A stretch of 64,000 nt of DNA. Origin: Ischnura elegans (lineage: Eukaryota; Arthropoda; Insecta; Odonata; Coenagrionidae). Under the pieces are notes generated by a model. That model was not told where the DNA came from, searched no databases, and saw only the letters and a program-made list of their open reading frames with translations. The position numbers and the translations under genes were made by a program. Positions 12,142 through 24,711 of the stretch are shown one piece after another. The stretch lies in the NCBI RefSeq assembly GCF_921293095.1, contig NC_060259.1, positions 25,551,812-25,615,811 of the forward strand, in the 5' to 3' direction. Numbering within the stretch: the first letter of the stretch is position 1; every line of letters starts with the position of its first letter.

Positions 12142-12150
12142 ATGAAGACG
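12142..12150 (+). CDS. Exon 1 coding part (Met-Lys-Thr)
   Basis: ATGAAGACG is followed immediately by the consensus donor GTAAGT at 12151. Joined to GCT ATT GTT at 18602 it gives MKTAIVLC, which matches the usual n-region plus hydrophobic-core pattern of insect signal peptides. The codon context before the start (ACCAAAG) is acceptable. An exon contributing three codons is common in insect genes for small secreted proteins. Confidence 0.72.
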
Positions 12151-15100
12151 GTAAGTGTTCTCCTTCTTCACTCTCTACTTACGATTCCCATTATTGTGTC
12201 AGCACGCCCCTTCACACGATGCGTAACTCCCGCTCGTATCGTCTTCTAGCGTGACGCCATACTCGTTCAAAACTTACGCTATCAACATAAAATTTTTAGT
12301 ATTGACTACATTGAGCAGCTTCTAGTCAATATTTGCCTTTTTTCAAGTATAAAAATTTTATTCCTAAGAAAATACAAACAATGTGGTAAAATTTTCATAT
12401 TTTACGTCCCGGCAACTGTTGAAAAGGGTCAATTCTTTAATACGCGGAAAACAAAAAGATCGTAGCTTTTAGTTAATAGCCAGTTGAACAAAATGTCTGT
12501 AAAAATTCTTAAGCTTATTCCATAAACTTATCTAGGTCGATCGCAATGAACGGCACTTAAAGTTAATTTTATTCCAATGTAACTAACTCAATGTTAGACC
12601 TAATCGTTTGGATGTGACATAGATACGTAACAAATATTGCTATCGGTATACAAGGCAGCGAGAAACTTCACTATGGAGTCACACGTAGGTAATCCTTGAC
12701 ATGCCCGGTGATTCTAAGGTAGGTAGGCTACTGCGTAAAATACATTCACTACAAATATAGTGGACTGATGCACGTCTACCGTGGCACCGATCGCCTGAGA
12801 ATGAAAAGAAGGTATCTAATTTTCATTCCTTACATCAAGTGAACTTGACCCCACGATAAATATAAGACTCCGTTGGGATACCTACTTACATCTGGGTTGG
12901 GGGATTATTTATGTAAGTATTATACGACTTTTTTTACGTTTTTAAATGAAACCCGCATTTATATTTTACCATTCCAATACAGGAAAAATGGCGAAAAGAT
13001 ATTTTTTTAATGTCAACCGAAAAAATAGTCTAAGATTACCACAAATATCGTGTTAAAAAAGATCAGGTATATTCCAAATTGCATAGAACAGTGCACCATG
13101 GTAATAATGCGAAATTCAGTTCGATATCAACATTTTGAACTTCCTGGCTTGATGTAACCTGTTTAGGTACGTATATTCAAATATTTCACGCAAATATTAC
13201 CTGGACGATTACTGCAACAGAGTGACCAAGACCAGGCGAGTATTTATTAGGATATCGCAGGCTCGAGGATTGGAATCGGAAAAAATAGGATGGTTGAGTA
13301 GGTGCCTTCACCACATTGTGTTCGAGGTAGACACCGAAGGTACCGCTAGGGGGCAAGGAGGTAATAACTATAGATTCCGCCGGAGGCCTCGTAAGTCATT
13401 GACACTTCCCTGTGGATGAGAAGTTCTCGCGGAAAAAAACTCACAAGAACTATAAAAGCTGGCAATGCAGATGAAAAGGAGACGAGAAATAGCGTAAATA
13501 CGATAACTACGAATTTACGAATTACGAAAAACTACGAATGATTGTAACTAACTCAAAGTAGTATTTCAAGATCATTAAGATTGCAAAAGAAAACTCAGTT
13601 TAGTTATCACGCTATAAAGCCGATTGGACCACAGGCGTTGCGAAATAGGTCACAACTAAGATATTGTAAATTTCAAGAGCTAATTAGTCACTTAAATGCA
13701 AAATCTGAGACTCCAACCGGAGAAGGTTATTCATCTCGCTTATAATATAAGATGCCATGTTTATCCCCGGGTTTTCTAGAACACGACAATGGTTCGAGCA
13801 CTTGGGTCCTCATCAGGAACAGCAAATGGATCGCCAGAGGCGCATATAATCGGGCGCTAAGGGCCCAATCCCCATAAAAGAGAAAATATTGCAGCTTTTA
13901 AGCTGACTACCGCCCGTCACTTTAAGCTATCATAGTACTTCCTATCGATCAAATAGTATATCTTCCTTTATCCTTTCCGTAGGCGGATTTCGGAGGAGGG
14001 CACATGCCCCCCCCCCCTCCTAGACGCTTAAAAATACACTAACTTTTTATACGGTTATCATTACGTTCGCTTTGTTTTGTGCATTTAGGAGCACCGATCA
14101 TTTGATTTCATATCAAAATAAAGAGAATATTTCCTCCAGTAATTTTTGTATCTTGTTTTTAATCTCAAGTATGAGAAGATCGTATGCCTGTTAGACCCTT
14201 GTGCCCCCCAGAAAATTCCTGGATCCGCCCTTGATCCTTTCTGTCACATTTATTTTAAATTCAAAATATCGAGGGTTATTCTCACACTAACCTAACCTTA
14301 CATTGAACTTGTTTCCCCCTCCCAAAGAAATAATTTATTTCAGTTACTGAGGTCGCGTTCATTTCACTTATTCACAAAAAATGTGGATACGAAAGGTGAT
14401 GGAAGGATGAAAATAGAGTTGAGTTATTTTAGAGATTCTTGGGAGGGTTAGCGTGGCTTTGTTTTGGAAATAGATGGAGAGGATTTTAAAGAAAAGGAGG
14501 AATGGCAAACGTCAAGGTTGGAGGACTTAATGCTTACCTGTAAAACCGCCGGTATGGTATATGGAGTCGGAGAACAGAGGAGAAAGAGAAGATCATTTGG
14601 TCATCACATAGTTTATTATAATAGTCCTCATGACTTATACATCACTGCAAGAAGAGGCGGAGGTTGGAGCCTATACAAAATTTAGACCCCCTTTTCATCT
14701 GGGCTAGTCCAAAAAATAAATTCCGCGGCCCTGACCATAAGAAAGGCTGCTGCAGATAATTAATTCTACTAGTTACGGTATGAGGCTCTCTCGTTGAGTG
14801 TTTCAATGTTGGAAAAGTAATAGCGTCAGTTCTTGGTCTGGGCCTACCCTATAAATAAATGTGCCCGCGAGTGCAGATAATTAGCAAAAAAAATCCATAG
14901 GAGTTTAAAAAAATTCCGTGACCCGGATTTGAGTTTAGAGGTTGAGACCCGGACTTGGGAGTTTAGAGGTTTAGGGCACGGCAAAGCAGAGGCCAAAAAT
15001 TTTGCGGGGCGGTATTCTCCCGCATGCTACGCTTTAAAGGCCGCTTTTTTCTCGGGGCTCGTATTTGCACAATAATAGGTCGAGCAATTTTGTAAAATAA

Positions 15101-18100
15101 CTTTGTCATGTTAAGAGGTGAATTGCTAGAACGCATGCGAGAATGCATAGACGTGAGGTGGCAAAATATTTAAAATGAAATATTAAGAAACATTAACATG
15201 TATAAAAAACTATTAACAAACATTTAACAAAATATTAAGCTCTAATTTCGTTTATTCATTCGCGCAATTCCACGCCATTATGAGAAATTAATGCAGTAAT
15301 AACCCAAACAATTCCGTGCCCCGTGAAAAATGGCCTTGATACATGCTTCTTGATCCCTCGCCCTACCCGACACGGATCAAAACTAGGGGGGCGAGCCATG
15401 GTTGTTCAAGTTGTAGGTAAGCTTTAAGCATGGAAAAGGTTAATGAAATCAACATTTTAAGGAAACTGTAACAGCTCTATATTAGTTTTTAAAATTATTT
15501 ACTTGAAAAAATATTATTTTCCTTAAAGGCATTTGCAATTTTAGCTTAAAGGGGGGGCAGCTGCCCCCTCCTGCCCCTCGCTGGGTACACCCATGCTACC
15601 CGATGAGATCACCGCAAGGGGTCCTGCAAGGTGCTCAAAGTAGACACCCTGTTACACCAAAAAAGCGGTAAATCGCGGCCAAGCGAGAGGCCTATTAGCG
15701 GCTATGCAATGGTCCGACAAAAAATAATACTGTAGAACAAAAGCTATCGGGCACGTTAAGTCAAAGATAAACCAAAGAATGGAAAATTTTTAAAAACATT
15801 TGATGCACGCTTCATGGATAAATCGAGAAAATGCACGTATTATTTGCCTTCTCATGTTCCGTCCAAGAGAAAGGGCGATGGGTCCTGTTTCATGTCCAGA
15901 TCAAGGCAATAGGGTGGTTTCCTATTATTTTATATTGCCTAAATCGAAAGATTATTACTCCTGGAGTACGCATTTCACGCTTTTAGATTTTTAAATGACG
16001 ATATCCATTTTTCGCGATTAAATGAAGAGTGAAAATTTTCAAGCGCCCGAAAACGCGACGGCTAAGTATGAATGCTGGGAAAAGCCCATGTAACGTCATT
16101 CTTGTTCCCGCTGCCGCCGTGTGAGGTGACCTTGGGGCGAGGACATGAGCGCCACCACGACGTAGGCTGCTAGCAGGTAGGGCTTGGCTTAAATAAGGAT
16201 TATTAATACCCTATCAAACAAAGAAAACTTTCCGACCATAGGCAATTTTAATAGGTTGTTATTAAGAGATGTTTCTCTGAGCTCTGTGCCTCATGCATGC
16301 ATTGTTAATCTCAGACGATGTAAAACTCCTCTACTCGTATAGAATCTAGGTCCCTGTGACGTCACGTGGAGTGGCATCGCATGGGCGCCAATCTAGACTT
16401 TTTCAAATGAGGTTAAAATTGACCATTAACATTCGTCTAAACTGAGATTTCTAAAACCAAATAATACGTATATTATGAATTCACTAATGTTGGGTAACGA
16501 ATCGCAATCAATACCTTCCGTTTTCTTTGATGATGGAAACTACCCTATTGATGTTTCCACGATGGAATTTTTGTAATGCAGCGCACACGACAGCGTCATG
16601 CTACAGTTTTCATTCAATCAGAATTGTCTACTTCAAATACTAGAGCTTGGGCAGGAGAGCGTGAACCTCTTATTCAGCCGCAAAGTCTCTGCACAAAGTA
16701 TAAATTTCATAAGTGAGAGCAACGATCCAGACAAAATTACCAAAATATTTCGAGAAACGCTGTAGACTAGGTTATAACAGCGACGCAAATACGACAATGC
16801 TGGTTGCGCGTTCCGTGACTCGTGTGGTAAAACTAACATAGGGACAAAGTTTCAGAAGAAAAACAAAAAATACTACACAGCTGCCGTTGAGATTTTGTGT
16901 AGATGTAAGTAATGACTTTTTTCAATGGACCCATCGCTGCACATTCACACAATATGTTCGGTCCAGTGTTGATCAATCAAGTGTTTTAGCGAATGGTACG
17001 GAAAACGTTAAATTATGGTATTTTCTTTTTCCGTTATAAAGTTGACTCAGAAAATAGAAAAAAATTATTCCTTTGAAATGTTCAACGCAATCAAATGCAT
17101 GCACAACGTGGAATCTATCATTTAGGCCACTAGCGTACATATATAATATCTTAATGGGAGGGCAAAGATCATTATTGGGTTAGGGTATGCAATATTACAT
17201 ACGGACATTTTATGATAATTTATGCATAAAACAAGGGTGAAATCAAATATTAGGAAGTACGATAGTACCATTGCTTGGCAGGAATAATGACGACAGCACT
17301 CAGCTGTGGGTGGTGGACAGCTTCAATGCTAAATATATTCCTCACTTCGGAGGGAAACCAAGCCCTCAGCTTCCCCCTTATAGCCCCTGCTTTAGGTGCT
17401 GAAGCATCGTAGGATGGGAAAATGGTCTCTTAATTGCCAAATAGGAGCATAAGAGTTACAGTAAAATCCAAAATGTAAAGCAAATATTTCACAATATGCA
17501 TTTTTATTTCTATTTATTAAAAATTAATGTAACTCTATCTATCCCCAATAATGATAATCTTATTGTGAGGCCATGCATAGTGGCAATACCATACTCTATG
17601 ATTTCTTACATCCTCTGCACTTCTTTGACAACCACATAATTTTTCCCAATCCCTACTTGGCACCCACATGCGCTGCAGTCTCTACAATTAAACTTTCCAT
17701 TCATTCCATTGTTTTGCTGATGAGTTAGAAATGCTAACAGATGCATGTAGCTGCTATTTTACACTGAGCCAACTTGAACAAAGCGAAGCCCCCTACCCCA
17801 ATTACCCACTATAGGTTTATAAGCTATCCACTTCTTTTGATTCAAGATTCAGATTTGACAAAAAAAAGATTCTGATTCAGCTACATTTAGGATTTGACCC
17901 ATCACTACCAGATAAACCAGATTCATGATTTATAATAATAACATTAATGGAATTCATGCAGAGAAAGAGAGCACTTGAGGAAATGAACAAGGCAATATTA
18001 ATATCTATTCCCTTGCCTTGAGATAATATGTATGTTGACATATACTTTCCATTTAACATACTTTAAATCGTTGTACACAATTTTGTCTGTAATATTTAAA

Positions 18101-18964
18101 CAAGAGAAACTCATCAAAAAAGTATTAATTATTCACAATTCCAACTTAATACTTTCAGTAATAAGTTCTACTAATGAACTAATATACCCATAAAATTATA
18201 AAAAAAAACTCAAATCACAATACTCCATAAATCACCTACACCCACAATATAAATGTTTCAACCCATGGCAGATTTGGATTCGAGAGCTACCCCAGACACG
18301 AGATTTTAATTCATTCAGGATAAAGATCTAGTTCTTTTCTTCAGGCCACTGCACACTATGAGAATTTTCGCTGGGGATTATGCACAGGCAACCTTAAATT
18401 GGAGCCCTGGACCCAACAATAAGCTAAATTATTCTTTGATAATGCCAGATATTCTACCCATTAAGTTGCACTGCTCTGACAAACCACCTTACATTTATAA
18501 TACATAAATTTGTTGAACTAAAGAGAAAATTTCACATTACACTAATCATGACATCATCTTGACAACAGTGATAACATGTTCCTATCCTAAATATTTTGCA
18601 GGCTATTGTTCTGTGTCTGGTAGTATTTGCCGTAAGTCTGGAGGTGTCATTTGCACGGCCTCGTTTCCTGGCAATCCCACTGGAGGATGTGGAATTCTTA
18701 GAAGTTGAACAAGGCCAAGTGCGAGCACCCCTGATACGAATGGCACGCGCTGCAGTACCTAGGCCACAGCAGTTTGAAGAACGACGAGACGATCAGCAAT
18801 TTGTTGCCTCAGAGGATCAGAGCCGCTTCCAGCGTGGTATTCACGGAGGTGGCGGCGGCGGTGGTAATGGTGGTCACCACGACCATGTTGACTTTGGAGC
18901 CCACACAGGACATCATGGAGCTTTTGGATGGTATGCTGATTTCCCAGTCCACAAGGAACGTTAA
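12142..18964 (+). CDS. Small secreted Gly/His-rich protein (two exons)
   Basis: The coding sequence is join(12142..12150,18602..18964), giving 123 residues. Exon 1 supplies only Met-Lys-Thr. Exon 2 continues in phase 0 as AIVLCLVVFAVS, completing a textbook signal peptide with likely cleavage after Ala21 (SFA|RP). The mature chain of about 102 residues starts RPRFLAIPLEDVEF, passes through an Arg/Gln/Glu-rich middle with an RR dipeptide, then a Gly run at about 83-93, and ends in a His-rich, aromatic tail containing HTGHHGAFGWYADFP. No enzyme domain is visible. The compact ordered tail after a Gly linker suggests a secreted structural, cuticular or immune peptide; the function is not known to me. 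The exon 1 donor is GTAAGT and the acceptor TTTTGCAG. The start is chosen because it alone completes the signal peptide. Confidence 0.78.
13978..14233. mobile_element. 256-bp hAT-like MITE in the intron
   Basis: The left end CGTAGGCGGATTTCGG and the right end CTGGATCCGCCCTTG form imperfect terminal inverted repeats. Exactly ATCCTTTC lies on both sides (13970-13977 and 14234-14241), an 8-bp target duplication. It has C-rich and G-rich patches near the ends and no coding capacity. Confidence 0.82.
15371..15595. mobile_element. 225-bp hAT-like MITE in the intron
   Basis: Exactly CTACCCGA flanks both sides (15363-15370 and 15596-15603). The element runs from CACGGATC to GTACACCCATG. The terminal inverted repeats are weak, but the perfect 8-bp duplication and the C/G-rich subterminal block (GGGGGGGCAGCTGCCCCCTC) support a hAT-type MITE. 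Non-coding. Confidence 0.72.
15910..16547 (+). mobile_element. MITE family with TAGGGTRGTTTCC ends, copy A
   Basis: A 638-bp element bounded by TAGGGTGGTTTCC at the left and GGAAACTACCCTA at the right, 13-bp terminal inverted repeats with one mismatch. A second copy in reverse orientation lies at 50386-51047 and is alignable along its whole length. Neither encodes a conserved protein. The target duplication is unclear, possibly none or 2 bp. The superfamily is not assigned. Confidence 0.75.
16548..18595. other. Intron 3' third, no further feature
   Basis: AT-rich intronic sequence. Two very short reading frames (16633-16839 and 17877-18059, minus strand) have no recognisable similarity and are treated as chance. 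Confidence 0.35.
18602..18964 (+). CDS. Exon 2 of the secreted Gly/His-rich protein
   Basis: It is preceded by the acceptor TTTTGCAG (AG at 18600-18601) and encodes 120 residues from Ala4 to the C-terminal KER, then TAA at 18962-18964. A hydrophobic core opens it, with cleavage expected after the sequence VSFA. The upstream in-frame TTG at 18596 is intron sequence and is not a start. The Gly run and His-rich tail occupy the last 45 residues. The overlapping frame at 18774-18977 is a shadow. Confidence 0.82.
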   Translation, partial: AIVLCLVVFAVSLEVSFARPRFLAIPLEDVEFLEVEQGQVRAPLIRMARAAVPRPQQFEERRDDQQFVASEDQSRFQRGIHGGGGGGGNGGHHDHVDFGAHTGHHGAFGWYADFPVHKER

Positions 18965-19135
18965 GAGGATGACATGAGGAGCACTCATATTACTAGTGTG
19001 TGTTCTTGCAATGAGCTCTTAACTCATTCCTTTGTAACTTCCTATGCTTCCGCTATCCTGTAAAATTCTTTCACATTATTTTTCATAATTTGTTGTACTT
19101 CAGTTGAATAAATTGTTGTTGTTTGAATAAGAGAT
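18965..19135 (+). promoter_or_regulatory. 3' UTR with AATAAA polyadenylation signal
   Basis: AATAAA occurs at 19107-19112, about 145 bases after the stop codon, followed by GT/T-rich sequence (TTGTTGTTGTTTG) resembling a downstream element. This would give a 3' UTR of about 160-170 bases. Confidence 0.65.
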
Positions 19136-19377
19136 TTCAGAGCACTCATTTTTACACAAAAAGTTTAATATAATTGATATAATGGTCTTACAGATAGAAG
19201 TGTATAAAACCATAATCGAAAAGTTAGAAAATCGATATTCCATAAATTCAGCACCCAACAATGACATTGACATAAGAGTGGAACTTTCAGCAGTGGTACA
19301 GACACTGACAATTTGATACAATTAAAATGCCCTAAGGTCTCAGATGAAATAGAAAGCCTATCAGAAACTATTAAGAA

Positions 19378-20216
19378 CATTTTATTGAATAACTTCTAGT
19401 TACTTCGTTGGCTTGCTTGCCTGAAATTGAGGTCGAAAATTAAGTCTTTGAGCCAATTATGTTCTAAGTGATGACTCCCTACTTTCTCCCTTTAACAGCT
19501 GTTGTTCTTGTTACTCATAACACTCAAGTGATTGTACTCTTTCTACTGCTTTATAATGTGATACAATTTCATTGCATTATGTCAGTGTTATGAAAACATT
19601 TTAAGACTCAGTAACTTGCACCTTTTCATGGTGGTAAATTCTTCTTGCAAGACTTTCATATTTTATATTATTTTCTACTAGCCTGAGGATATCATAATTT
19701 AGTGAGTCCTTGAGTGGATATCCTGAAGGTGAGTTAAAATGTATTGCATTCAAATTTCATAATTACATTTATTAGTTTCAAATTTCATCTAAAGGAGAAA
19801 TACCAGGCTTGAGGTTACCAAAGAATTTCATGTTCAATTCTCTCAAGTATGTATAGTAGTCGTCAACTATCATCAGAGAGAATTTAGAGAGAGTATGCTA
19901 TCGACTTATTTGGAAAATTCACATTTATTTCTCTCGGAAGAGGTAAGCAGTCTTTGCTGTGTCAAATAATAGGGTTTTGGAAGGTATGCGTTAGGGAAAC
20001 GATTGGTGCTGGAGACCATACCAGTGTGCTGGCACTGCACAGAATTAAATTTAAGTCGTGAAATTACACTGGAATATGGGAAAACACTAAAATGGAGGTA
20101 AAGAGCTCAATTAAGGATTCAAAAGTCAGTCCAGAAATGTTTAAAATTGGGTTAGAAGTGGATAACTAGCCGGCCTGTTGGTTTATTGTGATAGTGAATG
20201 CTACGGTCAATAATAA
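19378..20216 (-). repeat. Unclassified interspersed repeat, copy B (uninterrupted)
   Basis: The reverse complement of 8365-8909 plus 10043-10351, contiguous here. It begins about 270 bp past the AATAAA signal and contains no conserved reading frame. Together with copy A it brackets the secreted-protein locus in inverted orientation. Confidence 0.7.
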
Positions 20217-20601
20217 TTTGATGATAATTCAAATTATTTATTACAGGTTGTTTTTGACATATTAAATCAACTGCATACGATTAATATACCATAATCAATT
20301 GATATGATATTGCTTAAATCAAAATGGTTAACGGATGTTTTTTTACCAATATTTTGTGATTGATAGTCACTTTATAAGAAGCAAATAAATGGGTCAACAC
20401 GTGGTTAATTAAAACAAAGTTCGCACAATGCACATCGTGATTTTCATTTTGTTTTTATGGCCTGATCCATCGCTGCACGTTTACTAACTTGATCAATTAA
20501 AATGCGAATTCTTCGTAGATATTTGCATTACATGCCTAAGAGACCTTTTTTCGTAAGGTCCAAAATTGACTGCAGGATGGTTGAATTGTGAATTTCTTGA
20601 T

Positions 20602-20842
20602 TGTTGCACATGTGCCAAAATGAAGTAAGTTTTGTGTTGGGTTTGCCACCGGCAAATAATTAAAACATGAATAAGAACAATGATGCTTGTATTTCTTTAG
20701 GATATACAGGAGGTTATCTCACATAGCGTCCTTTGCCCACACATGCTCACATCCAGTCACATCCATGCTCCTTACACATCACTTCCTGTCTCTAAGTCCA
20801 AAAACAAAACACTCACTAAAAATTTTAACATAAACATACACA
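20602..20842 (-). repeat. LTR-like end of a decayed retrotransposon
   Basis: Read on the minus strand it begins TGTGTATGTTTATG directly after a purine-rich tract (AAGAGGGGGGAGGATG), as a 3' LTR follows a polypurine tract. The same start-plus-tract arrangement occurs at 21225 (minus) and 44650 (plus). The inner limit at 20602 (TGTTGCACA) is tentative. Confidence 0.5.
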
Positions 20843-20845
20843 ACA

Positions 20846-22790
20846 TCCTCCCCCCTCTTAACACAATACATATCAAAGAATTGGCAATAATATAAAAAAG
20901 TAGTGAGGCATTCCCATCTAACAAAATCATTAAAATGCTTGGAAAAACCAAGCTCTCTTAATTAAAATCTACTGTTCTCTGATTTGATTTCCTTGCACTA
21001 ATGGATTTTGCTTTATCTTTTCAATCTGTAGGAGTCCCTCCACCCTCTCATCACGTGGCTCCCTGGATTCTTCAATGCTACTTCACCACTTTCGATAATT
21101 ATTTTAGTAATTGATGTCACTTATCCATTTGCTCACACCTGAGTACCCCCAGCCTTACACGTCACTTCCTGTCTCTATGTCCAAAAACAAAACGCTCACT
21201 AAAAATTTTAACATAAACATACACAACATCTACCCCTCTTCATAACACAATACATATTAAAGAATTGGCAATAACAAGGGATGGACAGATCCAGGATTTT
21301 TATTGGATCCGGATTTGGATCGGTTCCTTGATTTTGGAGCGGGATCTTTCCAATCGGATATTTTCCGATCCAAATGCATTTCCAAATTCCCGAGATTTCC
21401 CCAATGGTTGTTCAATCTCTTGGGAAGAGTCACACTATGTGCCAGCCACATTTTGCTATTTTTATTTTCCACAGCTGAAATTTTCCTACTTAACCTCTGC
21501 AAGTGCTTTCAAACAAAACGGTTCATGAGTAGGACAAGAATCGCATGCGACGGCGCATTCAAAGATAGAATCGGAACTCTTTCCACCCTTATTGCGCGTT
21601 GCATTCACTGAAGCTATTATTCAAAATTTCGGATCCAGATCCGATGTCTTCTGCAACTTTGGATCCGATGTATCCGATGAAGGGCAATATCCGCGGATAT
21701 TTGGATCAGAGGTATCTGATCATCCCTAGCAACAACATAAAAAAGTTGTAAGGCATTCCCAGGTTACGAAGTTATTAAAAATACTTGGATAAAACCAAGC
21801 TCTCTTATTTGAAATGTGTGAAATATACTCGTCTTTGTTTAGATTTCCTCGTACAAATGGATCTTTGCTTTATCTTTTTTAGTCTGCAGGAGTCCCTCTG
21901 CCCTCTTATCACATGGCTCCCTGGATTCTTTGATTCTATCTCGATTAATTCAATCATTAATTTTTTAAATAGACGTTACTTCTCCATTGACTTTGGAGGG
22001 GCCTACCCCAAAATTCCTTTCACTGGAGAAATCTCTGCTTGGAGGTTTTTGGTACCGCACAAATCTGCCGCCAGGTATGAGTGTGTAGCTATAGGAGGGA
22101 TTAGATCCAAAAGAAGATCCACACTGCTCAACTTCATCATCCAGGGTCACTACATCCCTCTCTCCCTTCACAACCATGCCAATTCCCGCTTCTCCATTAG
22201 TAGCTGCAGGCAGTTCTGGCATTCTATTTTCCTCAAGAACACCACTTACAAGCATGAAATCTTTTTTACAGATGTTCATCAAGTCATCAGATGAAATGTT
22301 CTGACTTCCTTCTTCAGCAGCACCATTTGCAGGGCTTGTGTAGATTTCTAATGTCTGTTTTTCTTCAGAAGAATCTGCCAGCATTATTTCTGGCTCAGTT
22401 AAGGATACATCTCCCAATTCAAAGAGACTATCTGAATTCACCATCTTGCGTTGTCTTCTGTGGCCACTTCGATCCCTTCACGAAACACCCCAAAGGTCCT
22501 CCGCGGTGTCAACGTCAAAAGCAGGCGCTCAGGGAAAGGGTGCCGCTACGCTCCAATTGGTCAACATGTCCACCCCTCCCCACCTGCCTGTTGCCTCCTG
22601 GCTCCTCTGCTTTGCTGCAATACTCTCGACCAACAATGACAAATTGGAGGGCTTGTGACAGGATAGGGTCCTTCCTTGTCCACTTGGAGATAGAGGCAGC
22701 AGTCAAGGGTACTTCCTCCAGCATAATGGCCACTGGATCAGGGAAGATTACCCTTCTGGAAACAAGATGTTATGTTAGAAAGTTAATATA
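20846..22790 (-). pseudogene. LTR-retrotransposon remnant, probably Ty3/gypsy-like
   Basis: On the minus strand, 22515-22733 encodes WTRKDPILSQALQFVIVG, which resembles the linker between RNase H and integrase in gypsy-type polyproteins. A 159-codon open frame (21965-22444) follows, acidic, with a basic end (RFVRYQKPPSR) like a pol C-terminus. The whole arrangement recurs on the plus strand at 43293-44210. Integrase and reverse transcriptase are missing. LTR-start sequence is duplicated (20842 and 21225), showing rearrangement. The family assignment is tentative; the homology between the two copies is certain. Confidence 0.5.
21276..21728. mobile_element. 453-bp hAT-like MITE nested in the LTR remnant
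   Basis: It runs from AAGGGATGG to CATCCCTA, with GCAATAAC on the left and GCAACAAC on the right, an 8-bp duplication with one mismatch. The related sequence at 20870 passes through this point uninterrupted ('ggcaataatataaaaaagt'), confirming an insertion. The interior is rich in GATCCGGAT / ATCCGAT motifs near both ends, probable transposase-binding subterminal repeats. Confidence 0.8.
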
Positions 22791-24711
22791 AAGAGATGAG
22801 CTCTCACACTGTCTGTACCTATTGTTGGTAATTATCTACACTGGTACCAACAAATAGACAGCAGGTGAAAATTAAAAATTCTAAACTTCCAAAGAAGCAA
22901 TCAAGATCATCATTGTAATGGCTTATACTGAAATCATAATAGCTATCGACACGAGCTATTTTCCAAATCAAATGAGCATGGCTGCTGAAGCTGATGAGTG
23001 TAGAACATATCGGTCACATACTACAATCATGACATTTTATTTGAGATTAAATAATGTGTACGAGGATACCTATTTGTATGAACACTAGTTATTCCATTAC
23101 ATATCTTAAATAATTATTTTCATATCTTTTCCATACCCAATAAGATTTAACTCTAAAATACAACCTAATTCCTTGGACATTATTTAACTTTCAAATTAAT
23201 TTGACTCATTTTAACATATCTACTCAACCTTAATAGAAAGAAATTTTCATGTAGACTGATGCTCTCCCAATTGATCCAGCAAATAATGATTGAAGTATAA
23301 CTTCTTTGAACAATGTGCTGATTTTCATCGCTGATAAATCCAGTGATAGGCCCCAAAACCATGTCAAGCGAAGTCGCTGGAGCATAAAAACAAGTGAATA
23401 GAGTTCTACAGTAAAGCTAGTGGGAAAATTTTTGTCATCAGTCACTGAGTCAACTTGTTCAACTCCTAATGATGTTTCACATGGTAGTGTATACATATTG
23501 AAATTAAGACATCCATAATTCCAGGCTTCTATATAATGATGGATTAAGCTATCACTAGTAGCTTAACATTTCCTGCCTGAATAAAAAAAAACCTTTAACA
23601 GTTAACGAACGCATTTTTAATCCAATATTCTTAAAATTACCTCATATTTACTCCAACTTGACCAAAGCACAAACAAACCAATATAGCATAAATTATTTCC
23701 TCCTCATAAACTCAATTACATCCCCCACTTCCCTCTAAATCTTGCAATATCCTGATTTGCATGAACATATTATTATATTAACTTACACAAAAAGAAAGAC
23801 AAATTACCATGCAATAACTGCAGAGGAATAGCCCTGCCTGACATAGCACAGAGTGTGCTTCCTAGCAATGGCTGGCGGTGATGAGGAGCCTTGAATAAGC
23901 TACAACCTCTAAGGTAGTTACGCATCCCACAAAAAACAGATAATTTTGAATTCGAAATTGAATTCGTTTAAACTCAAAGGGCATATCGGTTAGGATTATG
24001 GAAATCTTCAGAATGAGAACTTCAACATCTTTGTATTTTCCCTCTACTAAAGTTGCCTTAATCACATTGATCATTTTTTTTTATAACCAAACGCATTCCA
24101 TTGCATAGTTATGGTTGGTTTTGGTTTCGAAGCATCATGACCACTGAGCCAACATTCAGCTGTTTATTGTGCGGTGGTAAGCCAGGCACATACAAGAAGT
24201 TGAAAAATTTAGATGGATAGTTGGCGACTTCCCCTTAGTTTGTTACACAGGCAAAAGATTTGAGTGAATGCAGAGTACCAACAATCTGATTCTGAATGGC
24301 GAAGTTTAAGTCATCCACATCTTGGTTCTTAGCCGCAATAATTGCTCACTCACCCAATTATTTGTTATTTTTGTAGTTATCAATCATGTTTGGGAAAACT
24401 TTGTTGATGAGATCATTTTTCGATTAAACTAAATTACAAAAATTCAGAGGTAGTGAAATCAATTTGGTCGATTCGTCGACAGGAACACCACCATTACTGA
24501 TAGTAAACAATTGCTTGGAGATTTGTTAACATAAACTGAAGTGACATGCTTGTTGGCAACTCAACTCGAGCTGGGCATAGCTCAAATTACATGATTTTAA
24601 CATTATTTTAATATTTATAATATGTTTTAACTATATAAAATGTCTCTAATACTGTTACGACGCATTAAATTGGTAAAAAAACAAATCATCTTGTCCGGTA
24701 GTGTCCGAATC
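22791..24711. other. No recognisable gene or element
   Basis: AT-rich sequence. Frames at 23180-23496 and 23862-24074 (minus) do not resemble any family I know and lack splice context I can defend. Confidence 0.35.

Larger units (their letters stand above)
12151..18601 (+). other. 6,451-bp GT-AG intron
   Basis: It begins GTAAGT and ends TATCCTAAATATTTTGCAG, with a branch-point-like CTAA about 15 bases before the acceptor. It contains three MITE copies (13978-14233, 15371-15595, 15910-16547). The rest, including 12.3-13.9 kb and 16.6-18.6 kb, shows no gene I can support. Confidence 0.7.

Noticed and set aside
18596-18601. TTG start codon for the secreted-protein frame
   Set aside because: It is the end of the intron (TTTTGCAG). 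The true start is the ATG at 12142, which completes the signal peptide.
22291-22791. 166-codon plus-strand frame
   Set aside because: Antisense to the LTR-element remnant that is shared with 43-44 kb; the conserved coding is on the minus strand.
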